From contig NZ_JACCBP010000001.1 in NCBI RefSeq assembly GCF_013408655.1, forward strand, positions 1,984,001 through 2,048,000: a stretch of 64,000 nt of DNA, in the 5' to 3' direction. The translations under genes were made by a program, and so were the position numbers. The first letter of the stretch is position 1. Each line of letters starts with the position of its first letter. Shown here one piece after another: positions 8,784 to 17,943 of this stretch. The notes beneath the pieces were generated by a model. It did not search any database and was not told the DNA's origin. It saw nothing but the letters and a program-made list of their open reading frames with translations. The DNA comes from Pigmentiphaga litoralis (GTDB taxonomy: Bacteria > Pseudomonadota > Gammaproteobacteria > Burkholderiales > Burkholderiaceae_B).

Positions 8784-9288
8784 GCCAGGCATGGTCAAGC
8801 AATCCTCCACTCCCCCTCTCGACGACGACGCCCAGTTGCGTCAATCGCTCAGCCGCTACAACCCTGACGACAGCGTTGGCTACCTGGTCAAGCAGGCCCA
8901 CGTGCTGTTGCAGCGCGCGGTCGATGCCGAAATGACCGCCATCGATCTGACCGCCATGCAGTGGCGGCCATTGATCATGCTCGCGATGGGCATGGGCGAT
9001 ACCGCGGCCGACCTGGCGCGCCAGGCCTGTGTGGATACCGGCGCCGTCACCCGCATGCTGGACCGGCTGGAAAGCAAGGGCCTGGTGCGGCGGGTGCGCA
9101 GTGTGGAAGACCGGCGCGTCATCAAGCTGGAACTGACGCCGGAAGGAAGGCAAGTCGCCATCCAGATTCCGGAGCTGCTTGAAGCGGTCATGGAACGCCT
9201 GACGCGCGGCTTTGCTGCGGACGACATCGACCAGTTCAAGGGTTTCCTGCGGCGGATGATCGCCAATGGGGAAAGCCCCGCCGCCTGA
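8782..9288 (+). CDS. MarR/EmrR family transcriptional regulator of the efflux operon
   Basis: The 168-residue protein shows the MarR winged-helix pattern: TAADLARQACVDTGAVTRMLDRLESKGLVRR (helix-turn-helix, about residues 73-104), then the wing SVEDRRVIKLELTPEGR. It sits directly before a three-gene drug-efflux operon, as EmrR does, and probably represses it until a phenolic or hydrophobic ligand binds. Related sites lie in its own promoter and before the outer-membrane factor gene, which points to autoregulation. ATG 8782 and ATG 8791 are both possible; the promoter position favours 8791 (165 residues). Confidence 0.88.
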   Translation: MPGMVKQSSTPPLDDDAQLRQSLSRYNPDDSVGYLVKQAHVLLQRAVDAEMTAIDLTAMQWRPLIMLAMGMGDTAADLARQACVDTGAVTRMLDRLESKGLVRRVRSVEDRRVIKLELTPEGRQVAIQIPELLEAVMERLTRGFAADDIDQFKGFLRRMIANGESPAA

Positions 9289-9325
9289 CAGTGGCCAGCC
9301 GCAAGGCTTGTGTTTCGAACAAATG

Positions 9326-9339
9326 ACTGCCTAGGCAGT
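9326..9339. promoter_or_regulatory. MarR operator palindrome
   Basis: ACTGCCTAGGCAGT is a perfect 14-bp palindrome located 44 bp before the outer-membrane factor gene. Its left side (ACTGCCTAG) recurs in the marR promoter at 8764, and both copies are followed by an ACAACAATA-like run. This is a strong candidate for the MarR binding site. Confidence 0.7.
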
Positions 9340-9382
9340 TACAGACTAAACAACAATATTCAGCTTCCTGTAAGACTACGCC

Positions 9383-10822
9383 ATGAAAACCTTCTTGCTT
9401 GCGCCGCTGGTCATCGCCCTGGCCGCTTGCGCGCATATGGACCCGAACGGCAGCACCCGCCGTCCGCTCGACGTCGCGACCCTGGGGGCGCAGGACACGC
9501 CGGCCATGCAGTGGCCCGACCAGCAATGGTGGCAGCGTTATAACGATCCCCAGCTGAATGCGCTGATCGCCGATGCCGTGACCGGCAGCCCGAGTCTGGT
9601 GACTGCGCAGGCCCGCCTGGCGCGCGCTAGTGCCAACGCCAGTTCGGCCAACGCCGCGCTGTACCCGCAGGCCAATGCCACGGCCACCGCGACGCGCCAG
9701 CGCTATACCGAAAACGGCATCGTGCCGCCGCCGCTGGGGGGCACGATCCGCACGGACGCGCGCCTGGCCCTGAACCTGAGCTACGACTTCGACTTCTGGA
9801 ATCGCAACGGGTCGGCGCTGAAAGCCGCGCTGTCCGAATCGCGCGCGGCCGAAGCCGAAACCCACGCCGCCCGCAATGTGTTGATGAGTTCGGTAGCGGC
9901 GTCCTACTTCAACCTGCAGCGTCTGTTCGCGCAGCACGCGGTGCTGGAAGACGCGATCAAGCAGCGCGGCGGGGTGTTCGATCTGACCCAGCAACGTTTC
10001 CGCAATGGCATCGACACGCGCGTCGAGGTCAAGCAGGCCGAATCGCTGCTGGCGCAGGCCCGTGCCGACAACGCCCAGGTCGATGAAGCCATCGCCCTGC
10101 AACGCAATCAGCTGGCCGCCTTGCTGGGCGCCGGTCCGGACCGGGTGGCCGGGCTGCAGCCGGTGACGCTGGCGGCGCCGTCATATGCCGCGCCGGCCAA
10201 CGTGCCGCTGTCGCTGGTTGGTCACCGGGCCGAAATCGTGGCCGCCCGCTGGCGTGTCGAAGCCGCGCAGCGCAACGTCGACGTAGCCAAGGCCGCCTTC
10301 TACCCGGACATCAACATCTCGGCGTTTGCCGGGGTGTCGTCGCTCGGCTTTCCCAAGCTGCTGGAAGGCGGCAGCGGCATCTTTGGTATCGGCCCGGCGA
10401 TCACGCTCCCGATCTTCGAAGGGGGCCGCCTGAACGCCAACCTGCAGGGGCGGCAGGCCGACATCGATCTGGCCATCGCCAGCTACAACCAGGCCGTGAT
10501 CGACGCGGTGCATGAAGTCAGCGACACCCTGGATTCCATCCGCGCGCTGGGCCGCCAGGCCGACGAACAGCGACAGGCGCGGCAGGCCACCCAAGAGGCC
10601 TACGACCTGGCGCTGCAACGCTACAAGGCAGGGCTGGGCAACTACCTGACGGTGCTGACCGCGCAAAGCACCGTGCTGGCGCAGGAAAGGCTGGATACCG
10701 ATCTGCAGGCGCGCGCTTTCACGCTGGACGTGGCGCTGGCCCGCGCGCTGGGAGGCGGCGTGGCGCTGCCCGACAGCCTGACCGCCCTGCCCCCGGCCAC
10801 GGTAGCCGCCACGAGGCGCTGA
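9383..10822 (+). CDS. NodT-family outer-membrane efflux lipoprotein
   Basis: The 479-residue protein is the outer-membrane channel of a tripartite efflux pump. It has a lipoprotein signal with lipobox LAAC (Cys16) and two repeated OEP domains, each rich in alpha-hairpin sequence. The typical motifs WWQRYNDPQLNALIADAV (about residues 49-66) and ITLPIFEGGRLNANLQ (about 339-354) are present. It is followed by EmrA- and EmrB-like genes on the same strand (65-bp and 24-bp gaps), so the three likely form one complex that spans both membranes. Control by the MarR protein upstream is inferred from the palindrome at 9326. Confidence 0.93.
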   Translation: MKTFLLAPLVIALAACAHMDPNGSTRRPLDVATLGAQDTPAMQWPDQQWWQRYNDPQLNALIADAVTGSPSLVTAQARLARASANASSANAALYPQANATATATRQRYTENGIVPPPLGGTIRTDARLALNLSYDFDFWNRNGSALKAALSESRAAEAETHAARNVLMSSVAASYFNLQRLFAQHAVLEDAIKQRGGVFDLTQQRFRNGIDTRVEVKQAESLLAQARADNAQVDEAIALQRNQLAALLGAGPDRVAGLQPVTLAAPSYAAPANVPLSLVGHRAEIVAARWRVEAAQRNVDVAKAAFYPDINISAFAGVSSLGFPKLLEGGSGIFGIGPAITLPIFEGGRLNANLQGRQADIDLAIASYNQAVIDAVHEVSDTLDSIRALGRQADEQRQARQATQEAYDLALQRYKAGLGNYLTVLTAQSTVLAQERLDTDLQARAFTLDVALARALGGGVALPDSLTALPPATVAATRR

Positions 10823-10887
10823 TCCCGCGCTGACGACGACCGCCCTCATCACAACAATTATTTATCTATCGAACACCGAGGCTTTCC

Positions 10888-12228
10888 ATGGAAAACGCTC
10901 AGACTCCCAACGCCGCACCGGCGTCCAACCCAAAACGCAAGCGGCTGCTGCTGACCGCCGCCGGCGTTTTTGTCCTGTGCGCGATCGGCTACGGCGCCTA
11001 CTGGGCCATCGTGGCCCGTCATTTCGAGGACACCGACGACGCCTACGTCCAGGGCAACCTGGTGCAGATCACGCCGCAGATCGCGAGCACCGTGTCGGCC
11101 ATCAATGCCGATGACACCGACTTCGTGAAGGCGGGCCAGGTACTGGTGCAACTGGACCGGGCCGATGCGCAGGTGGCGCTGGACCAGGCCCAGGCCGCGC
11201 TGGCGCAGACGGTGCGCCAGGTGCGCACCCTGTACGCGAACAACGGTGCGCTGGGCGCCAACATCACGGTGCGCCAGGCCGACATCGACAAGACGCAATC
11301 CGATCTGGCGCGTGCGCAAGCCGACCTCAAGCGCCGCGAAGAACTGGCCGCCACCGGCGCCGTCAGCGGTGAAGAACTGCTGCATGCGCAAACCACCGTG
11401 GCCAACGCCAAGTCGGCCGTGGCCTCGGCCAAGGCCGCCCTGGTCGCGTCGCGCGAACAGCTCGCCACCAATACCGCCCTGACAGACGGCACGTCCGTCG
11501 AACAGCACCCCAACGTGCTGGGCGCGGCCGCCAAAGTGCGCGAGGCCTATCTGAACCTGTCGCGGTCGTCCTTGCCCGCGCCGGTCAGCGGCTATGTCGC
11601 CAAGCGCAGCGTGCAGGTCGGCCAGCGCGTGGCCCCGGGCACGCCGCTGATGACCATCGTCCCGCTGGACCAGGTCTGGGTCGACGCCAACTTCAAGGAA
11701 GTGCAGCTGGGCAAGATGCGCATCGGCCAGCCGGTCAAGCTGACGGCTGACGTGTACGGATCCAAGGTCGAATACCGCGGCACCGTGGCCGGCCTGGGCG
11801 CGGGCACGGGCGCAGCCTTTGCGCTGCTGCCTGCGCAGAACGCCACCGGCAACTGGATCAAGGTCGTGCAACGCCTGCCGGTGCGCATCGCGCTGGACCC
11901 CAAGGAAGTCGAAGCGCATCCGCTGCGCGTCGGCCTGTCGATGCAGGCGGAAGTGGACATCACGTCGACCGACGGCAAGACGCTGTCCGAAGGCAGCCGC
12001 AACGCCACCGCCTACAGCACCACGGCGCTGGATCACACGTCGGAAGACGCCGACAAGCTGGTCGCCGCGACGATCGCCGACAACCTGGGCAAGCGGTCGG
12101 GTGACGTGCGCCAGGGCAATGCCGCCGCGTCGGCCGCAACCCGGTCGCCTGCCCGTGGCAACGCCACGGCGCAACGCCAGTCCACGACGGCCACCGCCGC
12201 CAATCGCCGTGCCGTCGGCACGCTGTAA
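10888..12228 (+). CDS. EmrA-like membrane fusion protein (HlyD family)
   Basis: The 446-residue periplasmic adaptor has one N-terminal membrane helix (about residues 15-35), then YVQGNLVQITPQIASTVSAI (lipoyl half, about 52-71), a long alpha-hairpin rich in Ala/Gln (about 90-200), the second lipoyl half (LPAPVSGYVAKRSVQVGQRV, about 230-249) and a beta-barrel domain. It joins the inner-membrane MFS pump to the outer-membrane channel. GAGG lies 7 nt before the ATG. Past about residue 365 it has an 80-residue Ala/Thr/Ser/Arg-rich tail, making it longer than the usual roughly 390 residues of EmrA; the tail looks disordered. Confidence 0.92.
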   Translation: MENAQTPNAAPASNPKRKRLLLTAAGVFVLCAIGYGAYWAIVARHFEDTDDAYVQGNLVQITPQIASTVSAINADDTDFVKAGQVLVQLDRADAQVALDQAQAALAQTVRQVRTLYANNGALGANITVRQADIDKTQSDLARAQADLKRREELAATGAVSGEELLHAQTTVANAKSAVASAKAALVASREQLATNTALTDGTSVEQHPNVLGAAAKVREAYLNLSRSSLPAPVSGYVAKRSVQVGQRVAPGTPLMTIVPLDQVWVDANFKEVQLGKMRIGQPVKLTADVYGSKVEYRGTVAGLGAGTGAAFALLPAQNATGNWIKVVQRLPVRIALDPKEVEAHPLRVGLSMQAEVDITSTDGKTLSEGSRNATAYSTTALDHTSEDADKLVAATIADNLGKRSGDVRQGNAAASAATRSPARGNATAQRQSTTATAANRRAVGTL

Positions 12229-12252
12229 GGCATTGCCGCAAACGGATTCCCC

Positions 12253-13884
12253 ATGACAACGGCCTCTTCTACCGCTTCCTTTCCGCGCGACGGCGCCGCC
12301 CCGGCCGACCGGCCCGCGGCGCCTCCGGGCAAGCCGCCCGGCCAGGCCGCCCATCCACCGCTCGAAGGCATGCAGCGCGCGTTGGGCACCCTGGCGCTGT
12401 CGGCCGCGGTGTTCATGAATGTGCTGGATACGTCGATCGCCAACGTGTCCCTGCCCGCCATTTCGGGCAACCTTGGCGTCAGTACCAGCCAGGGCACCTG
12501 GGTCATCACGTCCTTTGCCGTGGCCAATGCGATTGCATTGCCCCTGACGGGCTGGCTCACGCAGCGTTTCGGCACGGTCAGGCTGTTCATCGGTTCGGTC
12601 CTGCTGTTCATCCTGGCATCGTGGCTGTGCGGCCTCGCCCCCAACCTGGAATCGCTGATCGCCTTCCGCGTGCTGCAAGGGCTGGTCGCCGGGCCGATGA
12701 TTCCCCTGTCGCAGACACTGATGCTCGGCAGCTATCCCAAGGAAAAATCCGGGATCGCGCTGGCCTTGTGGGCAATGACGACGCTGGTTGCGCCGGTGGC
12801 CGGTCCGCTGCTGGGCGGCTGGATCTCGGACAATTTTTCGTGGCCGTGGATCTTCTACATCAACATTCCGGTCGGCCTGCTGTCGGCCTGGGTGACGTGG
12901 ATGATCTATCGCAAGCGCGAATCGCCGACCCGCAAACTGCCCATCGACACCATCGGCCTGACGCTGCTGGTGGTGTGGGTGGCCGCCTTCCAGATCATGC
13001 TGGACAAGGGCAAGGAACTGGACTGGTTCGAGAACACCACCGTGGTGGTGCTCGCACTGGTGGCCTTCGTCGCGTTCGTGTTCTTCATCATCTGGGAACT
13101 GACCGACAGGCATCCGGTGGTGGACCTGCGCCTGTTCAAGGGCCGCAATTTCACGGTCGGCGCGGTCACCCTGTCGGTTGCGTACGGCGTGTTCTTCGGC
13201 AACGTGGTGCTGCTGCCCTTGTGGTTGCAGACGGTCATGGGCTACCCGGCCACCGATGCCGGCATGGTGACGGCGCCGGTGGGCCTGCTGGCCATCGTGC
13301 TCACGCCCATCGTCGGCAAGATGCTGGCCAAGACCGACCCCCGGCTGCTGGTCACCGCCGCCTTTATCGTGTTCGCGGTCGTCAGCTTCATGCGGGGCAA
13401 CTTCACGCCGCAGGTCGACATGAACTCGCTGCTGATCCCGACCCTGATCCAGGGCGCCGGCATGGCCGCGTTCTTTGTGCCGCTGGTGTCGCTGACCATG
13501 GCAGGGCAACCGCCCGACAAGATCGCCAGCGCATCGGGCCTGTCGAACTTCTGCCGGATCACGGCCGGCGCCTTCGGCACGTCGATCTCGACCACGCTGT
13601 GGGAAAACCGCACGTCAATGCATCACGCGCACCTGACCGAAAACATCACGTCAGGGAACGCCGCTGCGCAAGCCGCGTTGCAGGGCATGCAGGCCAACGG
13701 GATGTCGCCGCAATCGGCCCTCGCGTCGTTGAACGGCCTGATCAGCGCCCAGTCGGCAACGATGGCCGTGACGGACATCTTCTACGCCTCGGGCATCATC
13801 TTCCTGATCCTGATTGCCATGGTGTGGTTCGCCCGGCCCGGCAAGCCAAGTGGCAAGCCGGCGGATGGGGGCGGCGCGCACTAA
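12253..13884 (+). CDS. EmrB-like DHA2 family MFS drug transporter
   Basis: The 543-residue inner-membrane protein fits the 14-helix DHA2 drug:H+ antiporters. Motifs include LDTSIANVSLPAISGNLG (motif D1, about residues 58-75), GWLTQRFGTVRLFIGS (motif A, about 101-116), VAGPLLGGWISDNFSWPWIF (motif C region, about 184-203) and NIPVGLL. The first 40 residues are Pro/Ala-rich and cytoplasmic. It is the last gene of the operon and is followed by a terminator at 13917. Confidence 0.93.
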   Translation: MTTASSTASFPRDGAAPADRPAAPPGKPPGQAAHPPLEGMQRALGTLALSAAVFMNVLDTSIANVSLPAISGNLGVSTSQGTWVITSFAVANAIALPLTGWLTQRFGTVRLFIGSVLLFILASWLCGLAPNLESLIAFRVLQGLVAGPMIPLSQTLMLGSYPKEKSGIALALWAMTTLVAPVAGPLLGGWISDNFSWPWIFYINIPVGLLSAWVTWMIYRKRESPTRKLPIDTIGLTLLVVWVAAFQIMLDKGKELDWFENTTVVVLALVAFVAFVFFIIWELTDRHPVVDLRLFKGRNFTVGAVTLSVAYGVFFGNVVLLPLWLQTVMGYPATDAGMVTAPVGLLAIVLTPIVGKMLAKTDPRLLVTAAFIVFAVVSFMRGNFTPQVDMNSLLIPTLIQGAGMAAFFVPLVSLTMAGQPPDKIASASGLSNFCRITAGAFGTSISTTLWENRTSMHHAHLTENITSGNAAAQAALQGMQANGMSPQSALASLNGLISAQSATMAVTDIFYASGIIFLILIAMVWFARPGKPSGKPADGGGAH

Positions 13885-13916
13885 ACGGCCTGCCTGGCGA
13901 CCGCCTCGATGACAAA

Positions 13917-13954
13917 GCGCCGATCACTGCATGCAGCAGGATCGGCGCCTTTTT
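13917..13954 (+). terminator. Rho-independent terminator of the efflux operon
   Basis: A perfect 9-bp stem (GCGCCGATC with GATCGGCGC) encloses a 14-nt loop that itself contains the palindrome CTGCATGCAG, and is followed by CTTTTTGT. It lies 33 bp after the EmrB-like stop codon, between convergent genes. Confidence 0.85.
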
Positions 13955-14042
13955 GTGTGCGTTCCTGAGGGCTCGCGGTGCCGGTTGAAGGTCAGCGGCT
14001 GGCCCTTTGCCGGCGATATCCGGCGAGACAGCACGATGCGTC

Positions 14043-15638
14043 TTACCGCCGTTTGCGCCCGCCCAGCAATGACCCGAGCAGGCCGCGCGTGATCTCGCGC
14101 GCCACTTGCGATCCCACCGATCGCGCGGCGCTTTTGGCCACCGATTCCAGCATGCCCGGATGGCGGCCGCCGCGGGGCCCGGTGCTGCCGAACAGCACGT
14201 CGCGCAAGCCGTCCATCATGCCGCCGGATGCGGGTTCGTCGGCAACGGCGGGTTCACCGCGGCCCGCCGTGGGCACGGGCATCGGTGACGCTGTCGACGT
14301 CGACGAACCGCCGTCCCGACCCGCATCCGGTGCGCCCTTGCCGGCTCCCGCAGGCGCTGCCTCCACCCGCTGCGTCAATTTTTCATACGCCGACTCGCGA
14401 TCCACCGCCGTCTCGTAGACCCCGGCCACCAGCGATCCGGCGCGTACCGCCTCCCGCTCGGCCTGGGTAGCCTGCCCGATGCGGCTCGCGGGCGGCACGA
14501 TGTACACCCGTTCTGTCGGGCAGGGCCGGCCCTTCTCGTCCAGCACCGACACCAGGGCCTCGCCCACCCCCAGCTCGGTGATCGCGGCGCCAATGTCCAG
14601 CCCGGCGTTCGGCCGCATCGTGTCGGCCGCCGACTTCACCGCCTTCTGATCCCGCGGCGTGAACGCCCGCAAGGCATGCTGGATGCGATTGCCCAGCTGT
14701 CCCAGCACCGTGTCCGGAATGTCCAGCGGGTTCTGCGTCACGAAATACACGCCGACCGCCTTGGACCGGATCAGCCGGACCACCTGTTCGATCTTGTCGA
14801 GCAAGGCCTTGGGCGCGTCCTTGAACAGCAGGTGCGCTTCATCGAAAAAGAATACGAAGCGCGGCTTGTCGGTATCGCCCGCCTCGGGCAGGTGTTCGTA
14901 CAGCTCGGACAGCAGCCACAGCAGGAAGGTGGCGTACAGGGTGGGTGACTGCATCAGCTTGTCGGCCGCCAGGATGTTGACGATGCCGCGGCCTTGCGCG
15001 TCGGTCTGCATCAGGTCGTCGATGTTGAGCATGGGCTCGCCAAAGAATTGATCGCCGCCTTGGTCTTCCAGTGCGAGCAGCCCGCGCTGGATGGCGCCCA
15101 CCGACGCGGCCGACACGTTGCCGTATTGCGTCTTGAATTGCGCCGCGTTGTCGCCCACGTACTGCAGCATCGCCCGCAGGTCTTTCATGTCCAGCAACAG
15201 CATGCCGCTGTCGTCGGCGATCCGGAACACCATGGACAGCACGCCGGCCTGGGTGTCATTCAGTTTCAGCATCCGGCCCAGCAGCAGCGGTCCCATGTCG
15301 GACACGGTGGCGCGCACCGGGTGGCCCTGCTGGCCGAATACGTCCCATAGCGTAGCGGGGCTGGCGCGCCAGACGGGCGTGTCCATGCCCAGCGAAGCCA
15401 GGCGTTCCGTCAGCTTGGGGGATGGCGTGCCTGCCTGGGTCAGGCCGGTCAGATCGCCCTTCACGTCGGCCAGAAATACGGGGATGCCCTGGGCAGAGAA
15501 CGCCTCGGCCAGCACCTGCAACGTAACGGTCTTGCCAGTCCCGGTCGCCCCGGTGATGCAGCCATGCCGGTTGGCCATACCCGGAAGAAGGAAAACTTCG
15601 GTGCTGCCGTGTTTCGCGATCAGGATAGGGTCGGCCAT
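14043..15638 (-). CDS. HerA-like/DUF853 (YjgR-type) P-loop ATPase
   Basis: The 531-residue protein has a Walker A motif [10 protein letters not shown] (about residues 29-38), a Walker B stretch [12 protein letters not shown] (about 257-268) and an arginine-rich C-terminus with [20 protein letters not shown]. This is the layout of the HerA/FtsK-superfamily proteins of the DUF853 family (E. coli YjgR), whose role is not settled. A Gly/Pro/Ser-rich low-complexity linker lies at about 440-490. I chose ATG 15638 ([19 protein letters not shown]), which matches the family N-terminus; longer starts would run into the repeat element at 15681. It converges with the efflux operon. Confidence 0.85.
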   Translation of the reverse strand: MADPILIAKHGSTEVFLLPGMANRHGCITGATGTGKTVTLQVLAEAFSAQGIPVFLADVKGDLTGLTQAGTPSPKLTERLASLGMDTPVWRASPATLWDVFGQQGHPVRATVSDMGPLLLGRMLKLNDTQAGVLSMVFRIADDSGMLLLDMKDLRAMLQYVGDNAAQFKTQYGNVSAASVGAIQRGLLALEDQGGDQFFGEPMLNIDDLMQTDAQGRGIVNILAADKLMQSPTLYATFLLWLLSELYEHLPEAGDTDKPRFVFFFDEAHLLFKDAPKALLDKIEQVVRLIRSKAVGVYFVTQNPLDIPDTVLGQLGNRIQHALRAFTPRDQKAVKSAADTMRPNAGLDIGAAITELGVGEALVSVLDEKGRPCPTERVYIVPPASRIGQATQAEREAVRAGSLVAGVYETAVDRESAYEKLTQRVEAAPAGAGKGAPDAGRDGGSSTSTASPMPVPTAGRGEPAVADEPASGGMMDGLRDVLFGSTGPRGGRHPGMLESVAKSAARSVGSQVAREITRGLLGSLLGGRKRR

Positions 15639-15680
15639 GGTGCATAACCTGCTGTTGAGAAAAACGAGTATATGCCCCGC

Positions 15681-15828
15681 TGAGTGTCGTATCCGAACCC
15701 AGGCATTCGCCCCCCCCCTGGGCGCTTCGCGCCTCCCCCAGGGGCGGCACTGGTGGACTGGCGAAGCCAGATCCACGGTGCCCTGATTAACACCGCTTGC
15801 ACACCATGAGTGTCGTATCCGAACCCAG
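15681..15828. repeat. Structured intergenic element bounded by 22-bp direct repeats
   Basis: Two identical 22-bp copies (15681-15702 and 15807-15828), starting TGAGTGTCGTATCC, flank about 104 bp. Between them are two hairpins. The first pairs CCCCTG with CAGGGG around an inner GGCGC-TTC-GCGCC (15715-15744). The second is GTGGA-CTGGC-GAA-GCCAG-A-TCCAC (15753-15776). The element occupies the gap between the divergent HerA-like gene and yebC. It resembles dispersed GC-rich intergenic repeats of Burkholderiales, but no coding capacity is seen. Confidence 0.7.
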
Positions 15829-15903
15829 ATTCAGCAGTTTTGCGTCGGGGCTGGCCGTACAAGCTAAAATGGTGGATTCCCCGACTTACAACAAGCGAAT
15901 CCC

Positions 15904-16629
15904 ATGGCCGGACATAGCAAATGGGCCAATATTCAGCACCGCAAAGGGCGCCAAGACGCCAAACGCGGCAAGCTGTGGACCAAAATCATCCGTGAAGTCA
16001 CCGTCGCCGCGCGCGCCGGTGGCCCCGATCCCGATGCCAACCCCCGGCTGCGTCTCGCCTGGGACAAGGCCACCGCGACCAACATGCCCAAGGACACGAT
16101 CCTGCGGGCGGTCACGCGGGGGGCGGGCGGTGCCGATGGCGCCGACTACGAAGAAATCCGCTACGAAGGCTACGGCATCAACGGCGCGGCGGTCATCGTC
16201 GACTGCATGACCGACAACCGCACCCGCACCGTGGCCGACGTGCGCCACGCGTTCGCCAAGAACGGCGGCAACCTCGGCACCGAAGGGTCCGTGGGATTCA
16301 TGTTCAAGCATTGCGGACAGTTCCTGTTCGCACCGGGCACCTCCGAAGACAAGGTCATGGAAGTCGCGCTGGAAGCGGGCGCCGAAGACGTCATCACCGA
16401 CGAAGAAGGCCTGATCGAAGTCATCACCTCGCCACCCGATTACCCCGCCGTCCTGGCCGCCTTCGACAAGGCTGGCCTGAAGGCCGAGGTCGACGGCGTC
16501 GTCATGAAAGCCCTGAATGAAGCCGTCCTGACCGGCGAAGACGCCGAAAAAATGCAGAAATTGCTGGATGCCCTTGAATCCCTGGACGACGTCCAGGAGG
16601 TCTACACCACTGCTGTCATGGACGCGTAA
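15904..16629 (+). CDS. yebC: YebC/PmpR family DNA-binding regulatory protein
   Basis: The 241-residue protein matches YebC/TACO1 over its full length: [20 protein letters not shown] at the start, [29 protein letters not shown] sequence next, [20 protein letters not shown] (about residues 84-103) and [19 protein letters not shown] (about 121-139). Family members act as transcriptional regulators or help translate proline-rich stretches. It begins the housekeeping block, 6 bp before purD. TAAAAT at 15865-15870 is a possible -10 box. Confidence 0.96.
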   Translation: MAGHSKWANIQHRKGRQDAKRGKLWTKIIREVTVAARAGGPDPDANPRLRLAWDKATATNMPKDTILRAVTRGAGGADGADYEEIRYEGYGINGAAVIVDCMTDNRTRTVADVRHAFAKNGGNLGTEGSVGFMFKHCGQFLFAPGTSEDKVMEVALEAGAEDVITDEEGLIEVITSPPDYPAVLAAFDKAGLKAEVDGVVMKALNEAVLTGEDAEKMQKLLDALESLDDVQEVYTTAVMDA

Positions 16630-16635
16630 GCCAAG

Positions 16636-17922
16636 ATGAAACTTCTCGTTATCGGCTCCGGTGGCCGCGAACACGCCCTTGCCTGGCAACTGGCCAAGTC
16701 CGCCAAGGCACAAAAAGTGTTCGTTGCCCCGGGCAACGGCGGCACGGCGCTCAATCCCTATCTGCACAACGTCGACATCACCGACTCCGCGGCCCTGGCC
16801 GACTTCGTCGAACAGGAAGGCATCGCGCTGACGGTTGTCGGCCCCGAAGCGCCCCTGGCCGCCGGCGTGGTCGACGTCTTCCGCTCGCGCGGGCTCAAGA
16901 TCTTCGGCCCCACCAAAGCCGCCGCGCAGCTGGAAAGCTCCAAGGATTTCGCCAAGGCCTTCATGGTCCGGCACCACATCCCGACCGCCAAGTACCAGAC
17001 CTTTACCGACCCTGCCCTGGCCCATGCCTATATCGACGCCGAAGGCGCGCCGATCGTAGTCAAGGCCGACGGCCTGGCGGCCGGCAAGGGCGTGGTCGTT
17101 GCGACCACCGTGCAGGAAGCGCACGACGCCATCGACAGCATGCTGGGTGACGGCAAGCTGGGCGCGGCCGGCGCACGGGTGGTCATCGAAGAATTCCTGG
17201 AAGGCGAAGAAGCCAGCTTCATCGTCCTCTGTGATGGCCGCAACGTGCTGCCACTGGCCACCAGCCAGGACCACAAGCGCCTGAAAGACAACGACGAAGG
17301 CCCGAACACGGGCGGCATGGGCGCGTATTCGCCCGCTCCTGTGGTCACGCCGGAACTGCATGGTCGCGTCATGCGCGAAGTCATCCTGCCGACCATCCAG
17401 GGCATGGCCAAAGACGGCATCCAGTTCACGGGTTTCCTGTACGCTGGCCTGATGATCAGCGCGCAGGGCCCCAAGGTCCTGGAATTCAACTGCCGCATGG
17501 GCGATCCCGAAACGCAGCCCATCATGATGCGCGTCAAGAGCGACCTGCTGGAAGTGTTCGAGCACGGCGTGGCCGGCACGCTCGACAAGGCCAACATCGA
17601 CTGGGACCGCCGCACGGCGCTGGGCGTCGTCATGGCCGCGCACAACTATCCCGACACGCCCCGCAATGGCGACGCCATTCACGGCCTGCCGCCCGAGCAG
17701 CCCGACGCCATGGTGTTCCATGCCGGCACGCGCCTTGAAAACGGCGTCGCCAAGACCAGCGGCGGCCGCGTGCTCTGCGTGACCGCACTGGGCGACTCCG
17801 TCAAGCTGGCGCAGCAACGCGCCTACGACGTCATGCAGTCGATCCATTTCGACGGCATGCAGTGCCGCCGCGACATCGGCTGGCGCGCGATCGCCCGCCG
17901 CAATGCGCCGCCGGAAGCCTGA
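16636..17922 (+). CDS. purD: Phosphoribosylamine-glycine ligase (GAR synthetase)
   Basis: The 428-residue ATP-grasp enzyme joins glycine to phosphoribosylamine in step 2 of purine synthesis. It begins MKLLVIGSGGREHALAWQL, carries VVKADGLAAGKGVVVA (ATP-grasp, about residues 137-152), the signature DHKRLKDNDEGPNTGGMGAYS (about 213-233) and VLEFNCRMGDPETQ (about 280-293). Length is standard. It lies 6 bp after yebC and 21 bp before hemF, so it is probably co-transcribed with both. Confidence 0.98.
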   Translation: MKLLVIGSGGREHALAWQLAKSAKAQKVFVAPGNGGTALNPYLHNVDITDSAALADFVEQEGIALTVVGPEAPLAAGVVDVFRSRGLKIFGPTKAAAQLESSKDFAKAFMVRHHIPTAKYQTFTDPALAHAYIDAEGAPIVVKADGLAAGKGVVVATTVQEAHDAIDSMLGDGKLGAAGARVVIEEFLEGEEASFIVLCDGRNVLPLATSQDHKRLKDNDEGPNTGGMGAYSPAPVVTPELHGRVMREVILPTIQGMAKDGIQFTGFLYAGLMISAQGPKVLEFNCRMGDPETQPIMMRVKSDLLEVFEHGVAGTLDKANIDWDRRTALGVVMAAHNYPDTPRNGDAIHGLPPEQPDAMVFHAGTRLENGVAKTSGGRVLCVTALGDSVKLAQQRAYDVMQSIHFDGMQCRRDIGWRAIARRNAPPEA

Positions 17923-17943
17923 CGACGGCATGAAGATCCCCGC

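Noticed and set aside
10858..13509. 883-residue minus-strand frame opposite the efflux genes
   Set aside because: It is rich in His/Gln/Arg/Gly without any domain pattern and runs antisense to three clear genes; a typical shadow frame in GC-rich DNA.
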